Origin: Rugalucina vietnamica
Taxonomy: Eukaryota; Mollusca; Bivalvia; Lucinida; Lucinidae
Reading direction: 5' to 3'
Assembly: GCA_964017185.1 (NCBI GenBank)
Contig: OZ024875.1
Coordinates: 25,863,456 to 25,927,455, forward strand
DNA length: 64,000 nt
Shown here: positions 33,601 through 47,000 of the stretch, piece by piece
How positions within the stretch are numbered: the first letter of the stretch is position 1
Layout: every line of letters begins with the position of its first letter
The notes under the pieces: model-generated
Databases searched by the model: none
The model's input: the letters and a program-made list of their open reading frames with translations, nothing else
Told to the model about the DNA's origin: nothing
Program-made: the position numbers and the translations under genes

Positions 33601-36600
33601 TAACTGTTTTTACAAATTTATACAGGTCTGTGAACTAAATTTGTCATTTACATAATTAATAAAACTGATAAATTTGATTACAGAATGTTTTGGAAGCATC
33701 TTTTTGGATGCTGAAATTCGTAACCTTAACTAAGGTCTTCCTTAACTTTAAGGGAGGATTGTAATTCTGGGCCCTGGTTTACATAGCAACTGGCTTAACC
33801 ACTATGTCACTTAAGCCTTAAGTTCAATTTCATAGCATAAACGCCAGTCTTACATTATTGATATTGAGTTTTATACCTGATAACCTTGGACAGCCTTTGA
33901 AAATAATACAAATGATGTGAAGATTATCTATTAGAGGTGGAGTCTGTGAATCTCCTTTCATTCTGCTATATCTCCTAGGCTTTGTAACATATGAATTACA
34001 TGAATAGCCTTACTTTTGCTAATGCAGCAGATTTTGACACAGTCTTCTTCACTGGTACATCTAGAGATATATCCTGACCCACACTGAAACCTTTCCCAAG
34101 TGTAGGTGTAGCTGCCAGCTTCTTACTCTCTTCTAGACGCTGCTTCATGGCGTTCTGGTGCTGCTTCAACAAGTCTTTAGCTGATATAGACTCTACCTCA
34201 GGTTGACTGGAGCTGCTGGGATCTGTGGTAATGAAAAAGTTCATCATGGATGTTGTAATTGTGTGATTGGACAACCTTGCTGTTGGTTGGTTGGTTGGTT
34301 GATTGGGGTTTAATGTCCCACCAACAGCTAAGGTCATATGGAGACGGGACCTCAGTTTATAGTCCCATCCGACGGACTGGAGAAGCCCGGGATCGAACCT
34401 ACGACCCCTGGTTTACAATGTGAGTGACATAACCACTGCATCATGGAGGCTTCTCAACCTTGTTGTGTACTGTCTTCAAAAAGGCTCATTAGACAAACAG
34501 CAGGGATTCTGTTTTGCTTGATTAAATGCTTTATGTGACATAATGATAAAGTCCATTGTCAATAGCTAAAGACTATTCTTGAGCAAGCGTCCTACATGAC
34601 CAACACTGAGTGCACTTTTCTGCTCTTCTTGAGTCAAAAAAAGAGGGAATATGGCTATAGAGATATTTATATGACCAATCTTCAATAAAGAAAGGTACTG
34701 GATATCAGGATCAATCGCAGATCAGCTTCAATACGAGCGGACATGCAGCTGGTCTGGTTACCCTACTGCTCTAAAAAAACCTATAGGAATAATTGTTCAA
34801 CAGATTACAGTAGCCTGCATAGGTTTCCTTCTTTTACTCTAAGTTATAAATTAACAGTAAATTTTTGCAAACATTTCTGAATTTAGATTAATACCTGTTC
34901 TCTGAGGTTTATCTTTTTTCACCAGATGTTTTACAAGGTTCATAGATCCTGCCGTTGGTACCATTAATTTCTCTAACCTATCAATAAAAATAAAATTTAT
35001 ACAACTAAGGTTTCACCGGCTTCTGAAAACCAGAGGACCAATGGTCCTGTTAGTGTAAATGCTCGTGATCTAGTACCAATAAACATGTTTGAATATACAT
35101 GTAATGTTAATCTCTGAGGTCAATTTTTTTTCAAGATCATAAATATTCTGTCCATTTGCCCATTTCCTGCAAGTTGTTCCCCTCTATGTTAAGTTTTCTG
35201 TATCGGAGACCTAAGTTGACCTTGTCGTAAAACCCGTGGAGGTCATCACCAGGTCACGATCTATAAACACCTTATAGTACTCTAGTCTGCTGGGTAGCTG
35301 CCTATCCCATAAGCTCAAATGTTTTACAATTTATATTTCAAGTTGAAATTTGGTTGATCATTCATCAAAACCCTTATTGTGATTATTAAGTAGATTAAGG
35401 GTTATGTACCACACGACAGCTAAGGTCATATGAAGACCAGACCTTCAAAATCTCTAGTCTGTCTGTGGCTGATGTACAAACTGTTTTGTGCAGGACCAGG
35501 TCAGAAACCATGAACACAGGATTTCTCCTAACTTTGCTCTGAACCTACAGTACAGCATCCTTGTCCTCTAACTTCTTAAACTTCATCTCATCTTCAGGCT
35601 CCAGCTCGTGTAGGGACATTGTTGTAACTTTGGCAGCTCCTTTATTGGCCTCTGCTTGCTTCAGTTTCTTCAGGGTCACCAGGTCTTTGGACGACTTCTC
35701 TTGTGGCCTAGAATAGACAAAACACTCATCAGAGTATGCTCATCATGATAATATACCCATGTATTTTCAACTCCTTCAAAATTCTATTCTGATTTTGTAA
35801 CACTGGCTTATAATGCTTTGTCTTTATTTCAGCACCACAACAGACTCTTTTGTTGAAAACAACAAAAACCATCTGAAAAAAGCAACATTTTTAAGAATCT
35901 TCCACTAGTTTATTGCTTAAAACACAAATTCTTTGATTTGGCTATTTAACTAATTTTTTTCAATAAAGCTACATAAATGAGATTTTTCTCTTTGATATTT
36001 TTGACGTTATCTACAAAATGACATAATCAAAAACCTTGTCATCCAGTCTTGAGAGTCAAAAGATTTTGCAATTAGACTTTCACTTGGATCTAAAATCACT
36101 GCGAATACAGACAGACCTAAAGATTTACAATAGTGTTTATTTCACAACTATTTATTTACCAACCTCATAGATGTAAATGTCTGTCCACCATACACCCAGA
36201 AACTGTCTTTTGATTTCCTTCCCTTCTCACCAAACGCTTTAGGGGCTATGCCAGTGCTAAAACAATAGGAGCATGAATACAAGCCATGTAAGATAAACAA
36301 CTGTCTTCATAGTCTAGGGTTACTAGAACAATAACAAGCACACTCCACTTGAGAGACTTGAGCTTGGTCAGTGATGGTCATTTTATTCATAGATACTGCT
36401 ATACCCTCATTAGGGTTTAGTCTTGGTTTGGTTATGCCTTCTTAAAATCACTGCCAACAATTTTTGGTCATGTCAGGATGAAGTCACAACTTCCTGCCAA
36501 GTTCCTGCGTGTCATAAAGTACTCTCGGGAGCTTAAAAGTGACTTGCTCAAGGAGACTACAAGGCGAAGGTAGGTATCTCAGCCAGGACCTCTCACTCTG

Positions 36601-38042
36601 GAGTCCTATACTCCCAGGACCTCTCACTCTGGAGTCGTGTACTCTACCGCCAGGCCATCACTCTCCCTTTATGGTATGTGCAGGAAGGAGAAAAGCCAGT
36701 GCTCATCTTATGATGCTGAGTGCCAGGCAAGGCAGACACTGGTACTATTGGCCAAGATTCCAGTCTATAACTTTATGAGGCCGAGAGCCAGGCAAAGCAG
36801 ACACTGGTACCATTGGCCAAGATTCCAATCTACAACCTTATGATGCTGAGTGCCAGGCAAGGCAGACACTGGTACCATTGGCCACAATTCCAGTCTACAA
36901 CCTTTTGATGCTGAGTGCCAGGCAAGGCAGACACTGGTACCATTGGCCAAGATTCCAAGATTCCAATCTACAACCTTATGATGCTGAGTGCCAGGCAAGG
37001 CAGACACTGGTACCATTGGCCACAATTCCAGTCTACAACCTTTTGATGCTGAGTGCCAGGCAAGGCAGACAATGGTACTATTGGCCAAGATTCCAGTCTA
37101 CAACCTTACGATGCTGAGTGCCAGGCAAGGCAGACACTGGTACCATTGGCCAAGATTCCAGTCTACAACCTTATGATGCTGAGTGTCAGGCAAGGCAGAC
37201 ACTGGTACTATTGGCCAAGATTCCAGTCTACAACCTTACGATGCTGAGTGCCAGGCAAGGCAGACACTGGTACTATTGGTCAAGATTCCAGTTTACAACC
37301 TTATGATGCTGAGTGCCAGGCAAGGCAGATACTGGTACCATTGGCAAAGATTCCAGTCTACAACCTTATGATGCTGAGTGACAGGCAAGGCAGACACTGG
37401 TACCATTGGCCAAAATTCCAGTCTACAACCTTTTGATGCTGAGTGCCAGGCAAGGCAGACACTGGTACTATTGGCCAAGATTCCAGTCTACAACCTTATG
37501 ATGCTGAGTGCCAGGCAAGGCAGACACTGGTACCATTGGCCAAGATTCCAGTCTACAACTTTATGACGCTGAGAGGCAGGCAAGGCAGACACTGGTACTA
37601 TTGGCCAAGATTCCAGTCTACAACCTTATGATGCTGAGTGCCAGGCAAAGCAGACACTGGTACTATTGGCCAAGATTCCAGTCTACAACTTTATGACGCT
37701 GAGAGCCAGGCAAGGCAGACACTAGTACCATTGGCCAAGATTCCAGTCTACAACCTTATGATGCTGAGTGCCAGGCAAGGCAGACACTGGTACTATTGGC
37801 CAAGATTCCAGTCTACAACCTTATGATGCTGTGTGCCAGGCAAGGCAGACACTGGTACCATTGGCCAAAATTCCAGTCTTCAACCTTTTGATGCTTAGTG
37901 CCAGGCAAGGCAGACACAGGTACCATTGGTCAAGATTCCAGTTTACAACCTTACGATGGCAAAGTAGACATTACACCACTTAAGCTACTGAGACCATCTA
38001 ATGTATATCTTTCATGAAAAATAAATAAGCAGCTTCAAGCTT

Positions 38043-38077
<35 letters not shown>

Positions 38078-41000
38078 CAACAAAAAAAAAAAAACAACAG
38101 AAATTACACTGCAGTGTAAACTAAACTAGTGGTCCGAAACTCTCATATTGTAACTGAATATACCTTGCTTGTAATTCTGTTCGTTTAGCACTGGATTTCT
38201 TATAAGCTGCTGTGACATGGTAGGTACAAAACTCTCCTTGCGACCTGAATAGACATTGAAGTTATAAACACCATATGAATATGTTACTACAATAATTTTT
38301 TTAACTTTCTCACACCTGAACCTGTGTACTAATTAGTTTTACCAGGGTTTGCATTGCTTCAACTGACAAATATGATTGATCAGCCAAACCCTTGGGCACA
38401 TTACAGTACCACCAGAAAGCCCAAAGATATCTTGGCAACACCTGCTAGCACACATAGCCTTAAAAAGTTGTACATAATTTAGGAAGTAATAATAGAGGGA
38501 TCAGGAATCGATGCAATTAAATTTAAAGTCCCAACATAGACACCAGCTGGAAAAGAAAATACATAAAACATGACAAAACATTTTCTGACAACACACTCGA
38601 AGAGCAGAATGGCTAGCTCTTTCCCAACAAGGTAGTCATCCGGCTAAGTTTTAACATGAACGAAAGGCAACGAGCACGACAGAGAGGCAGGCGCAATAAA
38701 CAGTAGTATAATGAAGATAAACCACTTTTCCTGGGACATCGATTATCGTTTTTACTGGGGACAAGTATGATGAAGATGAACCAATTTTCCTGGGACACAA
38801 CTTATCGTTTTTCTGGGGACGCCGAAAACCATTTTTCCTGGGGAAATCCTCGAAATCATAAAGAAAGAAAATTAATGGCAAACACATGAAACAAAAACTT
38901 TTGATGTAACTAGAAATTGGCTGCAAGCAAGGCTTTCAGTATACCCCCCGCAAAATTATCTGAAGCTGGCCAATAACATGCAGAAAATTTGTCAAAGATA
39001 TCTTTTCAGAATTATAATCCTTCATGTACATCCCCAGTATGCCAGTCACATCTATAAGATATTAAAAGAATATATTGAAAGCTTGAGGTTGATTTCACTG
39101 TATGCACTATGATCATTGTTTATCATGAGAAATGGTAAAAATTGGCTAAGTTAAATAAAAGCTGTAAGTTTGTCAAAAATTAAATTTTCAGCATGAAGAT
39201 TATTCATGCACATCTAAAATATATCTGGAACAAATCTACAAAGAATCTAAAAGAAACATTGAAAGCCCTAGGAGGAGTTGATTTCACAAAGTATGCACTA
39301 CCAACCATTATTGTATATAAGCAATGGTCAAGAAATGGCTATGTTGAAAAATGATGTAAATTTGTCAAATATCACTTTTTTCAGTATTATAATTATTCAT
39401 GCACATCTTCAATATGTGTGGAACATGTCTGCAAAGTATTGAAAAGAAATACTGAAAGCCCTAGGAGGAGTTGATTTCACAAACCATCATTGTATATAAG
39501 CAATGGTCAAAAAATGGCTATGTTAAAAAATGCAGTAAATTTGTCAAAAATTAATTTTTCAGTATTATAATTCTTCAAGCACATCTTCAATATGTGAGGA
39601 AGATGTCTGCAAAGTATCAAAAAGAAATACTGAAAGCCCTTGGAGGAGTTGATTTCACAAAATGTGCACTACCAACCATTTTTGTATATAAGCAATGGTC
39701 AAAAAATGGCTATGTTGAAAAATGATGTAAATTTGTCAAAAAATATTTTTTCAGCATTATAATTCTTCATGCACATCTTCAATATGTGTGGAACATGTCT
39801 GCAAAGTATTGAAAAGAAATACTGAAAGCCCTAGGAGGAGTTGATTTCACAAAGTATGCACTACCAACCATTATTGTTTAAGCAATGGTCAAAAAATGGC
39901 TATGTTAAAAAATGCTGTAAATTTGTCAAAAATTATTTTTTCAGCATTATAATTCTTTATGCACATCTTCAATATGTGTGGAACATGTCTGCAAAGTATT
40001 GAAAAGAAATACTGAAAGCCCTAGGAGAAGTTGATTTCACAAACTATGAACTACCAATCATTATTGTATATAAGCAATGGTCAAAAAATGGCTATGTTGA
40101 AAAATGCTGTAAATTTGTCAAAAATTATTTTTTCAGCATTATAATTCTTCATGCACATCTTCAATATGTGTGGAACATGTCTGCAAAGTATTGAAAAGAA
40201 ATACTGAAAGCCCTAGGAGGAGTTGATTACACAAACTATGCACTACCAACCATTATTGAATATGGCAATTATCGAAAATTGGCTAAGTTCAAAATGCTGT
40301 AAATTTGTCAAAATTCATTTTTTTCAGCATAATACTTCTTCATGCATATCTTCAATATCTCTGGCACATATCTGCAAAGTATCAAAAGAGAATATTGAAA
40401 GCTGTAGGAGGAGTTGATTTCACAAAGTATGCACTATTAGCACTATGGCAAACATTCTATGTACAGGTTTAAAAAGTCCCATAACTCTTGCAAAACTGAC
40501 CCTTTGGCCCCTAAATTCATACCACACATGTGTTGTCTTATGGTGCAGGTGTGTTGAAAATTTAAAGAACATCGGGCAAAAACTACTTAAGTTATTCAGC
40601 AAAGATGTCAAAATGTTGACGGAATGACGGAATCACGGAATCACGGAATTACGGACAGACTGAAAACAGTATACCCCCCTAAAACTTCGTTTTGCGGAGG
40701 GTATAATTACGTTAAAATCCCAACCACATACACCAGAAATACAGCGATGATCATTTAATATCATTAATAAAACCATTTTTAATAGGACAGCAAAATTACC
40801 AATCTTTCAGTACAGCGAAAATGTATTAGTGATTATTAAAAACGGACTGGAATAAAAAATAAACCAAGATCTCAACTGGCTAACATGTATTGCAAATAAA
40901 GCCAAAACCTCGACCCAAAGATACTAGGCGGGAAGGAGAGCATTTCCACTGGTTCATCAAGATGTTCATACATGAAACTAAACAAGAGCCCAACAAGAAA

Positions 41001-44000
41001 AGCAGCAACTCGACCATAATAAGTCAAAAACACCCGACGAGCACCCCGACGAGGACCCTATCCCAGCTGTGTACATGGCTAATGAGCATTTTTTTGACTA
41101 GGTAGTGCAATATGCTTTTGCTATAAAAATATCAGCCGACAAAATAAAACATGTTTAGAGCTTCATTGATTAGCTACTAAGTAAGGTTACTTTGTTACGG
41201 ACCTTGGCCCAGTTGTTCGAAATAAACAACATCGTTAGTTAACAATTCGTTAAAATTTCAAATACGAAAATTACAAATATACTGTTATTTATTGTTGATA
41301 AAATGTGAGAATCCTTTGCATAATTATGAATACACTGTTATTTTTTGTAGATAAAATGTGAGAATCCTTTGCAAAGGATTCTCACATTTTATCAACAAAA
41401 AATAACAGTGTATTTGCTTATGTAGTCGGCATTTACTTTACGAGTTGAGGCCTTGATGACGTTAAGCTAACAAAGTTTTGAACAACTGGCCCCTGGTGGA
41501 AATCCAAGACAGATTTTCTGGTGACACTGTTCACATAATAATGCTCTATCTAGCAGATCATTTTAATGGATGCAACATGAATTGAAATATTTCACACCGT
41601 TTACTTAAGGATTGAATTTCAGATTTAAGCTTTCACTGGATGATGAAAAACATCAGGCTGTTTTAATGTCTGTGAAGGCTTCTCGGAGACATTTAAACAA
41701 CTAATGTTTTTCATCATCCGGTGAAAGCTAAAATCCAAATTTCAATACTTATATTTACATTTTAAATTATCAATCAAGTATCAGATTTTTATATGCACAT
41801 ATCATCGCTCATTTTCATGTTATTTAACATTAAATCCGACTTAACGTAATTTTGGAACAGCTCAACGTCATGACGATACGAGACCGATGTCACGCCAACA
41901 AAAGTAAACATACAATGTCACAGGCTGGTTTTGATGTTGCCCCGCCCATAGGCTTGGCCTCTAGATAACTTGATTTAATGTTTTTCATTGGTAAATAATT
42001 CCAACTTTACTAATTTCCTACATTCTGATTGGCTGTTTGGAAGACTTTACACTTCGATAAAAGCAATGCGTAAGAATACTCAGTTTTCACCTTAAAAACG
42101 GCGCGACGTTACGTGATATCGTGACGTTTCTTCACTGAAACGTTGACGTCACCAAATCTAAACGTCATAAAAACAATGGATGAACGCGTTTTGATGGCGT
42201 CGAAATGAATATTTGGAATTTTTATTATTATGGACGCTTTTTCTTTTAACAGAACACCGTACGGTAAGTGTTTTAATCTTCTTGTTGTGTGTTGAAATTT
42301 GACGTTTGTATTTCTAGAATTCCGAGCCCCAGTTCAAAATCGGCATGCCTTTCTAACGGTCCAGACGGCGATAATTTCTCCCAAAAGCACAATTTTGAAT
42401 GAAGGGTTGATGTTTTAAAGCTCCCGCTTTGGCAGCCTGGCTATAGCCAGCCGGTGATAGCCTCTATTTATTGCGAGAAGTGAGTTTCATGCTTTGGAAA
42501 TTTTCAAGATGGCTGCCTCATGAAGATCCGTTTTGCTCTATTTTCCTTCCGCTGGCCATAAAAAATTAAATCAATGTCGACAAATGCAGTTTAATGAGAC
42601 AAAGTTGGAATTATAAGGAATGAATTATTATTTTTGTTGATTTTATCGATGTGTAAACTCAGGCGAATCACTCACAAACTTTTTCATAAAGCCCTTCGGG
42701 CTTTATTTAGTTTGTGAGTGATTCGCCTGAGTTTACACATCGATAAAATCAACAAAAATAAAATTCATTCCTATAATGAAGAATGTCAAGAAAGATACTT
42801 TTTCATCTGGGGCGATTGCAATAAAAATGTAAATATTACGACTTGGTCTTCAACTCTAACTCTTCATCCAATTGTAAGATATCATTCATTTTAAGTCCTA
42901 GAATTTTAGATAAAAAATTTGTGGTAACAAATTTAAATTTGAATAATATCATCTGTAGTATAGTTGCGGCTTAACCCATATTTGACGAATGGATTTTCCC
43001 ATCATTATAAATTGGGTGAGTCCACTTTCATTTTTAGGGGCGTTAGGAGTGATTTTTATATTTTTTTTTATCTCATTTTTAGATGAAATTTCTCTGTGCA
43101 AACAGAATAGCCCCAGATCTGGGGCTATTCTGTTTGCCTATGTCCCGCAAAAAGGACACCAGGCTTAAACTAGAAATTGGCTGCAAGCAAGGCTTTCAGT
43201 ATACCCCCCGCAAAATTATCTGAAGCTGGCCAATAACTTCCTAAGTCAAACATGCAGAAAATTTGTCAAAGATATCTTTTCAGAATTATAATCCTTCATG
43301 TACCGGCATCCCAAGTATGCCAGTCACATCTATAAGATATTAAAAGAATATATTGAAAGCTTGAGGTTGATTTCACTGTATGCACTATGATCATTGTTTA
43401 TCATGAGAAATGGTAAAAATTGGCTAAGTTAAATAAAAGCTGTAAGTTTGTCAAAAATTAAATTTTCAGCATGAAAATTATTCATGCACATCTAAAATAT
43501 ATCTGGAACAAATCTACAAAGAATCTAAAAGAAACATTGAAAGCCCTAGGAGGAGTTGATTTCACAAAGTATGCACTACCAACCATTATTGTATATAAAC
43601 AATGGTCAAGAAATGGCTATGTTGAAAAATGATGTAAATTTGTCAAATATCACTTTTTCAGTATTATAATTATTCATGCACATCTTCAATATGTGTGGAA
43701 CATGTCTGCAAAGTATTGAAAAGAAATACTGGAAGCCCTAGGAGGAGATGATTTCACAAATCATTATTGTATATAAGCAATGGTCAAGAAATGGCTATGT
43801 TAAAAAATGCTGTAAATTTGTCAAAAATTAATTTTTCAGTATTATAATTCTTCATGCACATCTTCAATATGTGAGGAACATGTCTGCAAAGTATCAAAAA
43901 GAAATACTGAAAGCCCTTGGAGGAGTTGATTTCACAAAATGTGCACTACCAACTATTTTTGTATATGAGCAATGGTCAAAAATGGCTATGTTGAAAAATG

Positions 44001-47000
44001 CTGTAAATCTGTCAAAAATTATTTTTTCAGCATTATAATTCTTCATGCACATCTTCAATACGTGTGGAACATATCTGCAAAGTATTGAAAAGAAATACTG
44101 AAAGCCCTAGGAGGAGTTGATTTCACAAAGTATGCACTACCAACCATTATTGTTTAAGCAATGGTCAAAAAATGGCTATGTTAAAAAATGCTGTAAATTT
44201 GTCAAAAATTATTTTTTCAGCATTATAATTTTTCATGCACATCTTCAATATGTGTGGGACATGTCTGCAAAGTATTGAAAAGAAATACTGAAAGCCCTAG
44301 GAGAAGTTGATTTCACAAACTATGAATTACCAATCATTATTGTATATAAGCAATGGTCAAAAAATGGCTATGTTGAAAAATGCTGTAAATTTGTCAAAAA
44401 TTATTTTTTCAGCATTATAATTCTTCATGCACATCTTCAATATGTGTGGAACATGTCTGCAAAGTATTGAAAAGAAATACTGAAAGCCCTAGGAGGAGTT
44501 GATTTCACAAACTATGCACTACCAACCATTATTGAATATGGCAATTATCGAAAATTGGCTAAGTTCAAAATGCTGTAAATTTGTCAAAATTCATTTTTTC
44601 AGCATAATACTTCTTCATGCATATCTTCAATATCTCTGGCACATATCTGCAAAGTATCAAACGAGAATATTGAAAGCTGTAGGAGGAGTTGATTTCACAA
44701 AGTATGCACTATTAGCACTATGGCAAACATTCTATGTATAGGTTTAAAAAGTCCCATAACTCTTGCAAAACTGACCCTTTGGCCCCTAAATTCATACCAC
44801 ACATGTGTTGTCTTATGGTGCAGGTGTGTTGAAAATTTAAAGAACATCGGGCAAAAACTACTTAAGTTATTCAGCAAAGATGTCAAAATGTTGACGGAAT
44901 GATGGAATCACGGAATGACGGAATCACGGAATTACGGACAGACTGAAAACAGTATACCCCCCTAAAACTTCGTTTTGCGGGGGGTATAAAAATGGCTAAG
45001 TTAAATAAAAGCTGTAAATTTGCAGCTTTATGCATTATGACCATTATTGTATATAAGCAATGGTCAAAAATGACTGTGTTGAAAAATGCTGTAAATTTGT
45101 CAAAAATTAATTTTTCATAATAATAATTCTTCATGCACACCTTCAATATGTGTGGAACATGTCTGCTAAGTATTGAAAAGAAATACTGAAAGTCCTAGGA
45201 GGAGATGATTTCACAAAGTATGCACTACCAACCATTATTGCATAAGCAATGGTCAAAAAATGGCTATGTTAAAAATTGCTGTAAATTTGTCAAAAATTAT
45301 TTTTTTCAGTATTATAATTCTTCATGCACATCTTCAATATGTGTGGAACATGTCTGCAAAGTATTGAAAAGAAATACTGAAAGCCCTAGGAGGAGTTGAT
45401 TTTTACAAACTATGAACTACCAACCATTATTGTATATAAGCAATGGTCAAAAAATGGCTATGTTGAAAATTGCTGTAAATTTGTCAAAAATTATTTTTTC
45501 AGCATTATAATTCTTCATGCACATCTTCAATATGTGTGGAACATGTCTGCAAAGTATTGAAAAGAAATACTGAAAGCCCTAGGAGGAGTTGATTTTTACA
45601 AACTATGAACTACCAACCATTATTGTATATAAGCAATGGTCAAAAAATGGCTATGTTGAAAATTGCTGTAAATTTGTCAAAAATTATTTTTTCAGCATTA
45701 TAATTCTTCATGCACATCTTCAATATGTGTGGAACATGTCTGCAAAGTATTGAAAAGAAATACTGAAAGCCCTAGGAGGAGTTGATTACACAAACTATGC
45801 ACTACCAACCATTGTTGAATATGGCAATTATCAAAATTGGCTAAGTTCAAAATACTGTAAATTTGTCAAAATTCATTTTTTCAGCATAATACTTCTTTAT
45901 GCATATTTATAATATCTCTGGCACATATCTGCAAAGTATCAAAAGAGTATACTGAAAGCTGTAGGAGGAGTTGATTTCACAAAGTATGCACTATTGGCAC
46001 TATGGAAAACATTCTATGTATAGGTTTAAAAAGTCCCATAACTCTTGCAAAACTGACCCTTTGGCCCCTAAATTCATATCACACATGTGTTGTCTAATGG
46101 TGCAGGTGTGTTGAAAATTTGAAGAACATCGGACAAAAACTACTTAAGTTATTCAGCAAAGATGTCACAATGTTGACGGAATGACAGAATGACGGAATGA
46201 CAGAATGACGGAATGACGGAATCACGGACAGGCTGAAAACAGTATACCCCCCTAAAACTTCGTTTTGCAGGGGGTATAATGAGTTAACCAAGAAGATATA
46301 AGATTCTGTCAGTGACAATACCTACTTGTTAATGAACTGTGAGCAAGGGTTGCCTGCCTTTGTTGTTCCCTTACATCGTCCCAGATCTTTAGAATGTCCC
46401 ATGATCAACATCTGTTGGGGATGGTTTATTGTAAACGCTATCTCTGACTGCGACTGAAATGAGTATGAGAAATAAAATATTCAGTCTAAACAGCCTCTGT
46501 GCTTCTGAAAATGCCATCAGTTAAAATGTGTATACAAGATTAAAATTAAGGGATAGCTTTATTCAAATTTTTCATTTGGGGCAGAATATCATCTGATATA
46601 CGGTCAGAAACTTTCAGAAAGTATTACCATAATACCACCTCAAATAAAAAAAAAATGAATATTGTTATCCTCATTCAAATGCACTTTTTAACTATATACA
46701 TCGAAAATGTATTCTTTTTCACGAAACAGGAGTGTCACTAGCCACATATAACCACAAAGTTAACCAATCACGGGACAACGCTAATGACATTTTGGTTTCC
46801 GACGGTATATCGCAGTACAGTCACAATTTTTTTGCATTATCCAATCAGACGTCATGTTACATTCTCAAGTGCATTAGAATGATGATTATTCGCTCTCTGT
46901 GATAAGTCTATGCTGAAAAAGGCACACATTAGCAGTCATTTTCAAGAAACTTTTGTATGACAATCTTCAGTGCCATGGGTGACTTTACCTGGTAATACAA

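Noticed and set aside
36705-37965. CRISPR-like array
   Set aside because: The repeats are contiguous 65-bp units with no unique spacers, in a eukaryotic intron.
36539-37983. Many open frames of 60-107 codons on both strands
   Set aside because: All are readings of the 65-bp minisatellite in different phases; none has an independent start, splice sites or domain.
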